A DNA stretch of 37,119 bases. Origin: a virus. The position numbers were made by a program, and so were the translations under genes. Location: the IMG/VR virus record IMGVR_UViG_3300036046_000377, positions 1-37,119 of that record. One strand, given 5' to 3'. Below are positions 29,998 to 37,119 of the stretch, piece by piece. The notes beneath the pieces were generated by a model. The model saw only the letters and a program-made list of their open reading frames with translations, was not told the DNA's origin and did no database searches. How positions within the stretch are numbered: the stretch's first letter is position 1; each line of letters opens with the position of its first letter.

Positions 29998-30269
29998 CCC
30001 GCGCCGCCGTTTACGCCGTACTCTGTCGCGAGCCGTTCGCCTTGTCGCCGGCCGCGGTTGCCGAGCTCACCGACGCGCAAATTGACGCGCTGCTCTCCCA
30101 CCACCCCGACGACCGGAACCGGGCGGCGCGGAGACCTCCGGAGTACGACGCGGACGACGACGACCATGCGCAACCCCTTTTCTTCGCCGTCCGCCGCGCG
30201 CTGGGGCAGCCCGAAGCCGACATCGCCCGCGAGTGGGCGGAGGTAACCCGTGGGCGTACTGGGGCGTAG
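29910..30269 (+). CDS. Tail assembly chaperone C-terminal extension (GT-like), reached by -1 frameshift
   Basis: This frame is open from 29910 (after a TGA at 29907) to the stop at 30267-30269. From about 29991 it reads as convincing protein: GLTRAAVYAVLCREPFALS, then AAVAELTDAQIDALLSHHPD and a C-terminal helix REWAEVTRG-like end. The only local start is a TTG at 30042 without a Shine-Dalgarno sequence, which would drop the well-formed RAAVYAVLCREP helix. Expression by -1 shift from the preceding gene explains this. It ends just over the start of the tape measure gene, as GT extensions do. Confidence 0.6.
   Translation, partial: YNRCAFPIPLPRLEGLGAGPSDGGGGEGLTRAAVYAVLCREPFALSPAAVAELTDAQIDALLSHHPDDRNRAARRPPEYDADDDDHAQPLFFAVRRALGQPEADIAREWAEVTRGRTGA
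29982..29986 (+). other. Candidate -1 ribosomal frameshift site (G run)
   Basis: In the chaperone frame the codons are GCG-GGG-GCG, giving five Gs in a row. The P-site Gly tRNA on GGG can re-pair on GGG one base upstream; the A-site codon does not re-pair well, so this is not a textbook heptamer. It is the last slippery run before the chaperone stop at 29995. Confidence 0.45.
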
Positions 30270-31710
30270 CATCGGCCGCGCGTCCGGCGGTAGCGACTTC
30301 GCCGACGCGGAGAAGGGGTTTGCGTCGGCGGATCAGGCCGCGGCGAAACTCGCCGCGAAGCTCACCACCCTCCGCCAGCGGTACGCCGCCGCGGCGGCTG
30401 CCGGCGTCAAGCTGAATAAGACCGCCGCGGCAATTCGCACCGTCGGCAAGCAGTACGAAGCGGCCGCCGGCAAAGTCGTTGCCATGCGTAAGCGCATGGA
30501 TGAAGCGGCGGAGGCCGCAAAGAAGAAACTTGGCGAGACTCTTAACCGCGTCATGGGGGCGGCAACCGCCGCATTCGCCGCCGCGACGGTCGGCCTGCGG
30601 GCGCTGGTGAGCCAGTTCTCTCCCGCCTCCGCGACGCGCTTCGACCGGGCGATGTCTAGCCTCTACGCGACGCTCGGCGCGAAGCTAGAGCCGGTTCTCG
30701 ACTCCGTTACCGCCGCGATTCGGCGCGTCACGCATTGGATATGGAATCTGCCGGCCGGCGTGACGGACACCATCGTTGCCTTTGCGAAGTGGGCCGCCGC
30801 GTCCGCCGTCATAGTCGGCGCGATGGCCGCCGTCGTTAAGGTGGGGTTGTTTTTGAAAATGGCGTACGGCGGAATGGCCGCGGCGGCGACCGTCGCGTTC
30901 GGCGCGGTCCGCGCCGGTGCCGCCTTAGTTATGCCCGCGGTCAGCCTCCTTAGCTCGGCCTTCGCCGCCATCCCCGCGATCCTCGGCGGCCTAGTGACCG
31001 CTGCGCAAGGTGCGTTCGCGCTTGTCGGCGTCGCGCTAGGGCCGGTCGGCGCGGCGATTGTCGCAATCGGCACGACCGTCGCCGCCGTAACGATGCTATT
31101 CCCCGCGATGAAGCGTATCGCGGGGGCCGCCCTCGAGGGGGTCGGCAAGGCAGCGGCGAAGCTTAAAAACGCGTTCAAGGGAATCACCAACGCGTTCGGC
31201 GGCAAAGGTGGTGCGGCCGCCGGCACGGACGACGCGCGGGCGGCCGCCGAGAAGAAGCACGCCGCGGAGAAGGATAAGGCGAAGCGAGATATCGCCAACG
31301 CCGACGCGGAGACGGGTCGGGCGGGTGCCGCTCTCGCCGCGGCGACGCTTATCGGCAATCAAGACGCCATCGACGCCGCGCACGACGCATTGAAGCGCGC
31401 CGCGGCGAAGCGGGCCAAGGGAGAGAAAGACCTTGCCGGTGCGGACGCAAAGATCGCCGCCGATGCGAAGCGGGACTCCTCACCGCCGGAGGGGCCGCGG
31501 CAAGCGTCTTACATGTCGGGCGTGGAGGAGATTGGCAAGGCGGCGCGTCTCTCCGCGCTCAACTCGCAGACCGGTACGGACGACAAGGCGCTGGCGAAAC
31601 AACAAGTCGCGTTGCTCCAAGCGATGCTTGCCGAGCAACGCGCCGCGCGAGCCGTCGCGAAGCAGCAAGGGGCCGACGCGATGAAGCAGAACGAACGGGG
31701 GAAGTTGTGA
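30250..31710 (+). CDS. Tape measure protein
   Basis: A 486-residue protein with a GTG start behind GGAGG. It has the usual three parts: Ala/Lys-rich coiled helices (residues 25-110, e.g. AAKLAAKLTTLRQRYAAAAAA), a hydrophobic centre with several membrane-like stretches (AAASAVIVGAMAAVVKVGLFL, then LVGVALGPVGAAIVAIGTTV in parts, about 185-300), and a charged coiled tail (KKHAAEKDKAKRDIA onward). It would set tail length and be ejected into the host membrane. At about 0.15 nm per residue it predicts a rather short tail of some 70 nm. Position right after the chaperone pair agrees. Confidence 0.88.
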   Translation: MGVLGRSIGRASGGSDFADAEKGFASADQAAAKLAAKLTTLRQRYAAAAAAGVKLNKTAAAIRTVGKQYEAAAGKVVAMRKRMDEAAEAAKKKLGETLNRVMGAATAAFAAATVGLRALVSQFSPASATRFDRAMSSLYATLGAKLEPVLDSVTAAIRRVTHWIWNLPAGVTDTIVAFAKWAAASAVIVGAMAAVVKVGLFLKMAYGGMAAAATVAFGAVRAGAALVMPAVSLLSSAFAAIPAILGGLVTAAQGAFALVGVALGPVGAAIVAIGTTVAAVTMLFPAMKRIAGAALEGVGKAAAKLKNAFKGITNAFGGKGGAAAGTDDARAAAEKKHAAEKDKAKRDIANADAETGRAGAALAAATLIGNQDAIDAAHDALKRAAAKRAKGEKDLAGADAKIAADAKRDSSPPEGPRQASYMSGVEEIGKAARLSALNSQTGTDDKALAKQQVALLQAMLAEQRAARAVAKQQGADAMKQNERGKL

Positions 31711-31711
31711 C

Positions 31712-32737
31712 ATGCCGCTGAGCCTCCTGCCGCCCGGTCAAGGCGGCGACATCGCCGAGATGATCGGCTCTATCTCTCCCGGCGTCGGGTCGCTGTCGCG
31801 CGAAGCTGGAAGTCTAGAGATTGAGTACGAAACGACGTGGGATAAGTACTTCGATTTCGCCTTCGGGATGCTCGGCACCGCGGAGGTGAGCGGCAACCGG
31901 CTGCGACGCGGCCTACCGACGCGACACCCGATTTACGAAAACTTTTGGGCGCAGTCCATCACCGCGTTTCGCGGTGTGCAGTTCGACGTGTCCGAAGTGT
32001 CCCCCGGCGTGCCCGTCAACCCGGTGGAGCCGCTCTACGACCGGCAACCGTGGTACGCGAGGTACAACCACCTCCGCGGTACGGTCGTCTTCGCGCCGGT
32101 GCCGTACCTAGTCAAGGCGGATGAGGATACCGACGAAGATAAGGAATGGGAGCGATACACGTCGCGGCGGTTCTTGCCCGGCGTGGACGTTCTTAGCATC
32201 GCCAACGCTGACTATCGATTCGACGCCGCCCTCCCCGCCGCACCGAAGAGCCGACCGGCGTTTCAAGGCGCGAGCCAGATCATCCCAAAGGCCACGTTAG
32301 AAGTAACGTGGTACCACGTACCGGAGAAGTTTTACACTAACGGCGTTGGTTTCCCGACGTGGTTGTCCGGCCTTCAAGGCGCGGTCAACTCGACCACCTT
32401 CATGGGTCGGTATCCGCCGGGTACGGTGCTGTACGAATCCTACGACGAAACTCTTGTCCCCGACCCGATCCCGCCGTTCACCGACTTGGACAACGTCGAG
32501 CGCGTCGCGACGTTGCGCCTCGTGTTCAAGTACTTCGACCCGCCGCGCGGTACCGGCGTCACCGGCGCCACGGCGGCCGACCGCGGGCACAACCTGTCCC
32601 CGTGGGTTAGCGGGGCGGGGTTGGGCAGCGACACCGCGACGGGTGACGGCCTGTTTTATCCGGCGTCGTTGCAAGGCAACGGCGTCGTGCGCATCTATCG
32701 CGCCGACGACCTCAACAAGATATTCACGAAAGCGTAA
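31712..32737 (+). CDS. Tail protein downstream of tape measure (distal tail-like position)
   Basis: A 341-residue soluble beta-rich protein behind GGGGGAAG, starting 1 nt after the tape measure stop. Segments include LEIEYETTWDKYFDFAFGML, GRYPPGTVLYESYDETLVPD and ATLRLVFKYFDPPRG. The position after the tape measure is that of distal tail or baseplate-hub proteins. The fold cannot be assigned by eye, and no enzymatic motif is visible. Confidence 0.6.
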   Translation: MPLSLLPPGQGGDIAEMIGSISPGVGSLSREAGSLEIEYETTWDKYFDFAFGMLGTAEVSGNRLRRGLPTRHPIYENFWAQSITAFRGVQFDVSEVSPGVPVNPVEPLYDRQPWYARYNHLRGTVVFAPVPYLVKADEDTDEDKEWERYTSRRFLPGVDVLSIANADYRFDAALPAAPKSRPAFQGASQIIPKATLEVTWYHVPEKFYTNGVGFPTWLSGLQGAVNSTTFMGRYPPGTVLYESYDETLVPDPIPPFTDLDNVERVATLRLVFKYFDPPRGTGVTGATAADRGHNLSPWVSGAGLGSDTATGDGLFYPASLQGNGVVRIYRADDLNKIFTKA

Positions 32738-32740
32738 TAC

Positions 32741-33661
32741 GTGATCCGCCGCTTCACCCCCGGACAACTCTCCGTATCGGACGCTGAGGCGCTTAACGAC
32801 TTGGCGCGCCGGCTAGAAGCGGTCGAGCGCACCGGCGTCGCCGCGCCGCTGACGCTCACCGACGCGGCCGGGCACCGGGTGCTGGGCGTAGACGTGCCCC
32901 CGCGGCTCACCGCGACCATCACCGGCCGGTTGAACCAATTCGGCGGCGCGGGCGGCGGGAGTGCGGGCAGTGACGCCGGCTGCCTCTATTCATGGCGAGA
33001 ATGCGTAACGGGCGTCAACGCGTGCGATTGCTCCGCCCTGCCGGGTGGTCGCGCCGGGTTCGTCGATTTCCTGCCCGCCCGCGCGATCGACGGGGGTTTC
33101 GACGTTGCGCCGGGCACCACCGTCGAGCTATGGCTCGCGTCGTCCCGCGATCATTACTTGTTCGCGCGTGGCGGCGGGGGCGGCGGGTCGTTCGCCGGCT
33201 TCGACGTGGTGCTGTCCCTGGTGGACGAGGATTGCGACCAATCGGGACTCGGCGTACCTATCACCGCCTCGCCGACGTACCAGGCGGTGCAAGTCATCAG
33301 CAACCCGACCGTCGGCGGGGCGTTCATAGCCCACCCCAGTGGGCGGACGTGGAACGGCGTGACAGACCGGGTGTTTGAAGCCAACGGCCGGCTAGTCAAC
33401 CCCGGTACGCGGGCCATTATCTACGATGGCGGCATCGTCACGCCGGCGGAAGGGCCGTCGTTCCGGCAGTGGGTTTTCTACTACAACGAACGCGACCCAA
33501 CGCTATGGATTCGGATCATAACGGACCAAGTCGTCGAGAGCGACGACGGCCAATGTCGCCAATGTTTCGTGTACCTCGCCGCCGCCGGCTCCCTCACCAC
33601 TAACGAGCCGCTCGGCGGGGTCATCCTCGACAAGCGGACGTGTAACGAGTTCTATAGCTGA
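32741..33661 (+). CDS. Minor tail protein, Cys-containing, 306 aa
   Basis: GTG start 3 nt after the previous stop. The N-terminus is a short coiled helix (LSVSDAEALNDLARRLEAVE), then a Gly-rich hinge (FGGAGGGSAGSDAG), then a beta-rich body with paired cysteines (CVTGVNACDCS; DGQCRQCFVYL; KRTCNEFYS). A helix, glycine hinge and beta head suggest a fibre or tip component. It shares cysteine richness with the next gene, unusual for cytoplasmically assembled phage proteins. No family is recognised. Confidence 0.55.
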   Translation: MIRRFTPGQLSVSDAEALNDLARRLEAVERTGVAAPLTLTDAAGHRVLGVDVPPRLTATITGRLNQFGGAGGGSAGSDAGCLYSWRECVTGVNACDCSALPGGRAGFVDFLPARAIDGGFDVAPGTTVELWLASSRDHYLFARGGGGGGSFAGFDVVLSLVDEDCDQSGLGVPITASPTYQAVQVISNPTVGGAFIAHPSGRTWNGVTDRVFEANGRLVNPGTRAIIYDGGIVTPAEGPSFRQWVFYYNERDPTLWIRIITDQVVESDDGQCRQCFVYLAAAGSLTTNEPLGGVILDKRTCNEFYS

Positions 33662-33670
33662 GGCTGTTGG

Positions 33671-34876
33671 GTGTCTCTCGACCCTAAGCTGGTGGTCCCC
33701 CGGCGATTCGGAGTGATCGAACCGCCGTTCACGTTACGAAAGCGGACGTGTTACTCGGAGTGGTGCGTAGAGCCCGGTTTCGTGGGCGCGTGCCTCACGG
33801 CGAAGGAAGTGCCGTTCGCGTCACGCGCCGGCAACGTCGTCGAGGACATGCTCCCCTGGCCGGCGTTCGGCATCGGCGGCGAGCCGCGATCCCCGCGCGG
33901 CCCCACGTCCGGCACGCCGGCCCAGCCGTACCGCGAGTGTTGGGGGCGGCGTCGGACGCGGCAAGAGCCGGGGGCGGTAATAGATTGGTCGATCGTACCG
34001 GGGACCGTCCCGCCGGTGCCGGACTACACGATATGCCGCAACAACGTTGCCGTGAACGCGAACGGTCCGAATTGCAACGCCAGCCCCAACGGCGTAGGTA
34101 TAGCGGAGTTCGGATTCGACCCCCGCAACGGGCACCCGTTTTACTTCCCGACGGACGACTACTCGACGTGGTCGGGACCGCTTTGTAACATTTTCTGCGC
34201 GTGCTGCCCGTGCGAGACGTTTTGCGTGAGTTTGCTGGACTTCTCCGCGCCGTTGTTCATCGGGGGCGTGTTAGACGGCCCGATGAACTTCCGCGGCACC
34301 GGACCGGGAGTCACGATAGACGACACCAGCCGCGAGTACCTTTGCATCGACAACTCGACCCCGCAATGGTTCGTCATAGACGGCCAAGGCGGGTACGGGT
34401 GGGTCCGCGAGCTTGGAGGCGACGACCTTTGCCACCCCGACTATTCGGCGCAGGGCGCGTTGCAAGGGCCGATACCGTACACTCTAGTCCTGTCGTCAAT
34501 GGTTGTGTGGTCCGCGCCGGTGTTCGGATTCGATTGTTTCGTAACCGTTCTGTTCACTTGGAGCGGATTCTTCCTCGGCACGTCCACCGGCGATACGTGC
34601 GATTTCGCATGTAACGGCGGGGTACTAGTTAACAACGGTGACCCCGATTGCGTCGCCAACCCTAACCGAAGTTTCGGCGTGACCGGCATCGTTAGCTTCT
34701 CAATCAATGCGTGCCCGAACCCCGACGACCCCAACCCGCAAAGCGCCGATATCTCAGATATGATCCTTCAACCGTCTAACTTCGCGTGGGCGTTCGGCGA
34801 CGGAGAGGTACCCGATACGTCCGACTCCGTTCCCAACGACGTTCTCCTCCGCTGCCCCGGAGCGTTGCCGCCGTGA
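33671..34876 (+). CDS. Cysteine-rich tail-tip protein, 401 aa
   Basis: GTG start with GAGG upstream. Notable are many cysteines, with the cluster CNIFCACCPCETFC (about residues 173-186), C-x-x-E pairs near the N-terminus (RKRTCYSEWCVEPGFVGAC), and more in the C-terminal half (GDTCDFACNGG, DPDCVANP, INACPNPDD). The cluster could hold a metal or disulphides in the mature virion. Aromatic beta segments (LVLSSMVVWSAPVFGFDCF) fit a tail-tip fibre. No enzyme motif or known family is seen. The stop overlaps the next GTG (GTGA). Confidence 0.55.
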   Translation: MSLDPKLVVPRRFGVIEPPFTLRKRTCYSEWCVEPGFVGACLTAKEVPFASRAGNVVEDMLPWPAFGIGGEPRSPRGPTSGTPAQPYRECWGRRRTRQEPGAVIDWSIVPGTVPPVPDYTICRNNVAVNANGPNCNASPNGVGIAEFGFDPRNGHPFYFPTDDYSTWSGPLCNIFCACCPCETFCVSLLDFSAPLFIGGVLDGPMNFRGTGPGVTIDDTSREYLCIDNSTPQWFVIDGQGGYGWVRELGGDDLCHPDYSAQGALQGPIPYTLVLSSMVVWSAPVFGFDCFVTVLFTWSGFFLGTSTGDTCDFACNGGVLVNNGDPDCVANPNRSFGVTGIVSFSINACPNPDDPNPQSADISDMILQPSNFAWAFGDGEVPDTSDSVPNDVLLRCPGALPP

Positions 34877-36891
34877 CCGACAACGACACGGTCAGACGGA
34901 TTCTAGACCGGATCGCGGCGTCGGGAATCAGGATACCGCCGCCGCGCCGAGCCGGCGAACCTCGACCGCCCCGCGAGATAGGTCCGTCTCCGCCTGCATC
35001 ACCGAACCGGCGACCTGCGCCCGGCCCGCGACACACCCCGTGCCGGCACCTCGGTGACGCGATCGGGCACCACGACCGCCGGCGTATCTGCCTCTACGAC
35101 GGTGACGACCGCGATTGGGATTATGCGGTCGAACAATGCACCTGCGCTAGGGCTCGGCGGCGGCTCGCGGCGGAGTCGCTGCAGCTCTGCAGCGAATGCC
35201 CCGCCAATGTGCCGCCGTGGCCGTTCCCCGCGCATCGGGGGTTGACTTCGGCCGCGCTGCGGGAGTACCTATCCCACGGCGACCCGCTGCCCTACGGCTG
35301 GACCGGCTGGTCGGTAACGCGGCGAGTTATGCCGGCGCTGGCGGCCGACGTACTCGCCGCGTGCCCCCCACCACCGGCCACGTTCGACGCTGACGCGGGC
35401 GTCGTCACTGCCGGCGGCGGGCGGTACGACGCGTCGCTGTACGTGTCCTTATCGATGCTCCGCGACACCGGATGCACGCTGCCCGTCCGGCTGTACCACC
35501 GCGGCGAGGAGGAGCCGGTATCCGGTGCGGTGCGGGCCATCCCCGGCGTAGAGACAATCGACTGTACCCCCTGGCGAGACTCATCCCGCCAGTGGGGCGG
35601 CTGGCAGGTGAAGATTGCGACGGTCATGCGGAGCGGCTTCCGGCGCGTGTTGTTTCTGGACGCCGACGCCTACCCGGTAACGGACCCGACGGCGTGGATC
35701 GACACCGTCGCCGACCCCGCGCCGCCCGTCGTGATATGGCCGGACGGCGCGTCTGGCGGCGGAACGGGGCGATACCGGCCAGACAGCTACGGCCTCGACG
35801 CCGACGCGGGCCGCCGCGTCCCGGCGATTAACGGTGGTCACTACATCATCGACGTGCCGCGGGCGTGGCGGGCGTTGTGGTTGCATCATCACTTCGACAT
35901 GCATAGCGACTACTACTATGCCTACAAGATGGGCGTCGGCGGGTACGGCGACCAAGACCAGATGCGAGCGGCGTTGACGCTGACCGGAACCCCCTTCACG
36001 CGATTCGCCGCTGCGCCGCTGAGCCTTGACCGCGGCGTTTGGATACAGGCCGGCCCCGACGGCGTCACGCCGGGCATCGCCCATCGCGTCCGGGCGAAGT
36101 TCGGGCCGGTGAACGGGCACGGTCAAACGGCGTTCGGCACGCCGATCGTCCGTCACAACGCCGCGCCGGGGGAAGCGGCGGCGCACCGCCATTACGCCGA
36201 GTGGGGCCGGCTAACGGGGGCGGTCCGCCCGCGGCCGGCCCCGCCGGCGTTGCGGACGGACCCGCCGGCGGACTGGTCGGCGCGGAATAACGGTTGGGAC
36301 GGGCGGCACTGGGCGGAAGTTGTGCGACGCGATTGCTACGGACTGCGCGGGACCGATATGGCGGGGTGGACGGTGGTGGACGTGGGGGCGAATATCGGCA
36401 CCTTCGCCTACGTCGCGTGCGCCAACGGGGCGGCGGTGGTGCACTGCTACGAGCCGGAGGCGGGGAACTACTTCCACCTCGAGCGCAACGCCGCTCTCTT
36501 GCCGGGCGTGGCGTGCTTCCGCGCCGCGGTCACCGCTTGCAACGGGTGGGTGAAAGTTATGCCCGACCCCGTTACGCCGGGGAATGTCGGCGCGTTTCGC
36601 ACGGTGCCCGGCGGCAACGTGCCGGGGGTAGGAATCAATGAAGCGATTGATCGGGCCGGCGGGTGGGTTGACTTGCTCAAACTCGACTGCGAGGGCAGCG
36701 AAGCGGAGATACTCGCCGCGTGCGACTTGTCCCGCGTCGGCCGCGTCGTTTTGGAGTGGCACCCGCCACACGACCCGGACGCACTCGCCGACCGGCTCAC
36801 CGCCGCCGGCTTCACGGTATCCCCGTACTCGGCGGCCCCACAAGCCGTCATGCACGCCACGCGTTACGTTTCGCCTTCCCCCGCCGGCTAG
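34873..36891 (+). CDS. Glycosyltransferase fused to FkbM-family methyltransferase, with N-terminal Cys cluster
   Basis: A 672-residue protein; the GTG at 34873 overlaps the previous stop. Residues 50-115 hold six cysteines (57, 73, 89, 91, 106, 109) in a possible zinc module (CTCARARRRL, LCSECP). Residues about 160-420 resemble a nucleotide-sugar glycosyltransferase: YDASLYVSLSMLRDTG, VLFLDADAYPVTDPTAWID (DxD at 263-265), then NGGHYIIDVPRAW and GYGDQDQMRAAL. Residues 495-665 are an FkbM-type SAM methyltransferase: VVDVGANIGTFAYVA (Asp503), HCYEPEAGNYFHLERN, LLKLDCEGSEAEIL (Asp605, Glu607) and VVLEWHPPH. The pair would add and O-methylate a sugar on a virion protein or host glycan. A late-promoter motif lies inside its 3' end. 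Confidence 0.8.
   Translation: MTDNDTVRRILDRIAASGIRIPPPRRAGEPRPPREIGPSPPASPNRRPAPGPRHTPCRHLGDAIGHHDRRRICLYDGDDRDWDYAVEQCTCARARRRLAAESLQLCSECPANVPPWPFPAHRGLTSAALREYLSHGDPLPYGWTGWSVTRRVMPALAADVLAACPPPPATFDADAGVVTAGGGRYDASLYVSLSMLRDTGCTLPVRLYHRGEEEPVSGAVRAIPGVETIDCTPWRDSSRQWGGWQVKIATVMRSGFRRVLFLDADAYPVTDPTAWIDTVADPAPPVVIWPDGASGGGTGRYRPDSYGLDADAGRRVPAINGGHYIIDVPRAWRALWLHHHFDMHSDYYYAYKMGVGGYGDQDQMRAALTLTGTPFTRFAAAPLSLDRGVWIQAGPDGVTPGIAHRVRAKFGPVNGHGQTAFGTPIVRHNAAPGEAAAHRHYAEWGRLTGAVRPRPAPPALRTDPPADWSARNNGWDGRHWAEVVRRDCYGLRGTDMAGWTVVDVGANIGTFAYVACANGAAVVHCYEPEAGNYFHLERNAALLPGVACFRAAVTACNGWVKVMPDPVTPGNVGAFRTVPGGNVPGVGINEAIDRAGGWVDLLKLDCEGSEAEILAACDLSRVGRVVLEWHPPHDPDALADRLTAAGFTVSPYSAAPQAVMHATRYVSPSPAG
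36861..36890 (+). promoter_or_regulatory. Candidate phage late promoter, copy 3
   Basis: GCGTTACGTTTCG (36861-36873), exactly 12 nt, then GGCTA (36886-36890), embedded in the last codons of the glycosyltransferase gene. The GTG of the membrane protein gene begins 8 nt after GGCTA. Its presence inside coding DNA argues that it marks a new transcription unit. Confidence 0.7.
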
Positions 36892-36897
36892 GGGGTA

Positions 36898-37119
36898 GTG
36901 GGTTGGCTCCTCTCCTTGGCGGCGTTTGCCGCGTCGTGGATACTCGCGCCGCCGGGCGACCGTTTTTGGGAAGGATTCAGCTACGGCGGCCTGGTGGTCG
37001 GCGGCGTTTGGTTGGGGTTATACCTCTTGGAGCGGTCTAACTTGCGATTGGCGGACATCGCCCTCCTCGCCGTCGGCGGTTGGTTGTTTGTGTCCGCGGC
37101 GGGCGGGGGTTCGCCCACC
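36898..37119 (+). CDS. Small membrane protein, partial (holin-like size and layout)
   Basis: The frame opens with GTG at 36898 and runs without a stop for 74 codons to the end of the window. The visible part has three hydrophobic segments: LLSLAAFAASWILAP (residues 4-18), GGLVVGGVWLGLYLL (about 31-45) and IALLAVGGWLFVSAAGG (55-71), with charged turns between. Multi-pass small proteins at the end of late operons are often holins, and no other lysis gene is seen, but this is inference. There is no Shine-Dalgarno sequence; the start lies 8 nt after the third late-promoter motif, suggesting a leaderless message. Confidence 0.6.
   Translation, partial: MGWLLSLAAFAASWILAPPGDRFWEGFSYGGLVVGGVWLGLYLLERSNLRLADIALLAVGGWLFVSAAGGGSPT

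Overview
The window reads as most of a temperate, tailed double-stranded DNA phage (siphovirus-type, HK97-fold head) or the matching part of a prophage, from a GC-rich bacterium. Signs are a tyrosine integrase beside a tRNA-Pro 3' fragment, a full replication module, both terminase subunits, portal, prohead protease, major capsid, tail tube, tail chaperone with a probable frameshift, tape measure and tail-tip genes. The tRNA copy does not encode CCA, so the host is not one whose tRNA-Pro gene carries CCA. GC bias, frequent GTG/TTG starts and the style of the structural proteins make a planctomycete-like host plausible, but this is inference.

Layout. (1) 1-3579, + strand: an accessory operon in which a SWIM-zinc-finger protein followed by an octapeptide-repeat beta-solenoid protein occurs twice, with three small genes between; it ends at a strong terminator (3603-3636). 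(2) 3672-4731: tRNA-Pro(CGG) 3' fragment (att) and integrase. (3) 15575 down to 4723, - strand: a tightly overlapping early/replication operon, in transcription order two sigma-like proteins, SF2 helicase, an 83-aa protein, Cas4/RecB-like Fe-S nuclease, DNA methyltransferase, unknown 240-aa protein, AEP primase-helicase, family A DNA polymerase, dATP/dGTP diphosphohydrolase-like protein, HD phosphohydrolase, C39-like peptidase. (4) 15576-16294: divergent control region with a ribbon-helix-helix repressor, an inverted-repeat operator, an AT-rich island and a terminator. (5) 16295-36891, + strand: late genes for packaging, tail spike, portal, head, tail, and a glycosyltransferase-FkbM methyltransferase fusion. 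(6) From 36898: an open-ended small membrane protein.

The most interesting signal is regulatory: an identical two-part motif (GCGTWACGTTTCG, exactly 12 nt, GGCTA) occurs at 16257, 24433 and 36861, each time just upstream of a start codon that lacks a Shine-Dalgarno sequence. This looks like a phage-specific promoter making leaderless late transcripts, perhaps read by the sigma-like proteins encoded at 14582-15575. The second is the duplicated SWIM/octapeptide cassette, whose repeats carry TxT ladders like ice-nucleation proteins. If the molecule is circular, the third promoter would drive the membrane protein and then the SWIM/solenoid operon to the terminator at 3603.

No endolysin and no adenylosuccinate synthetase-like PurZ was recognised in the window.
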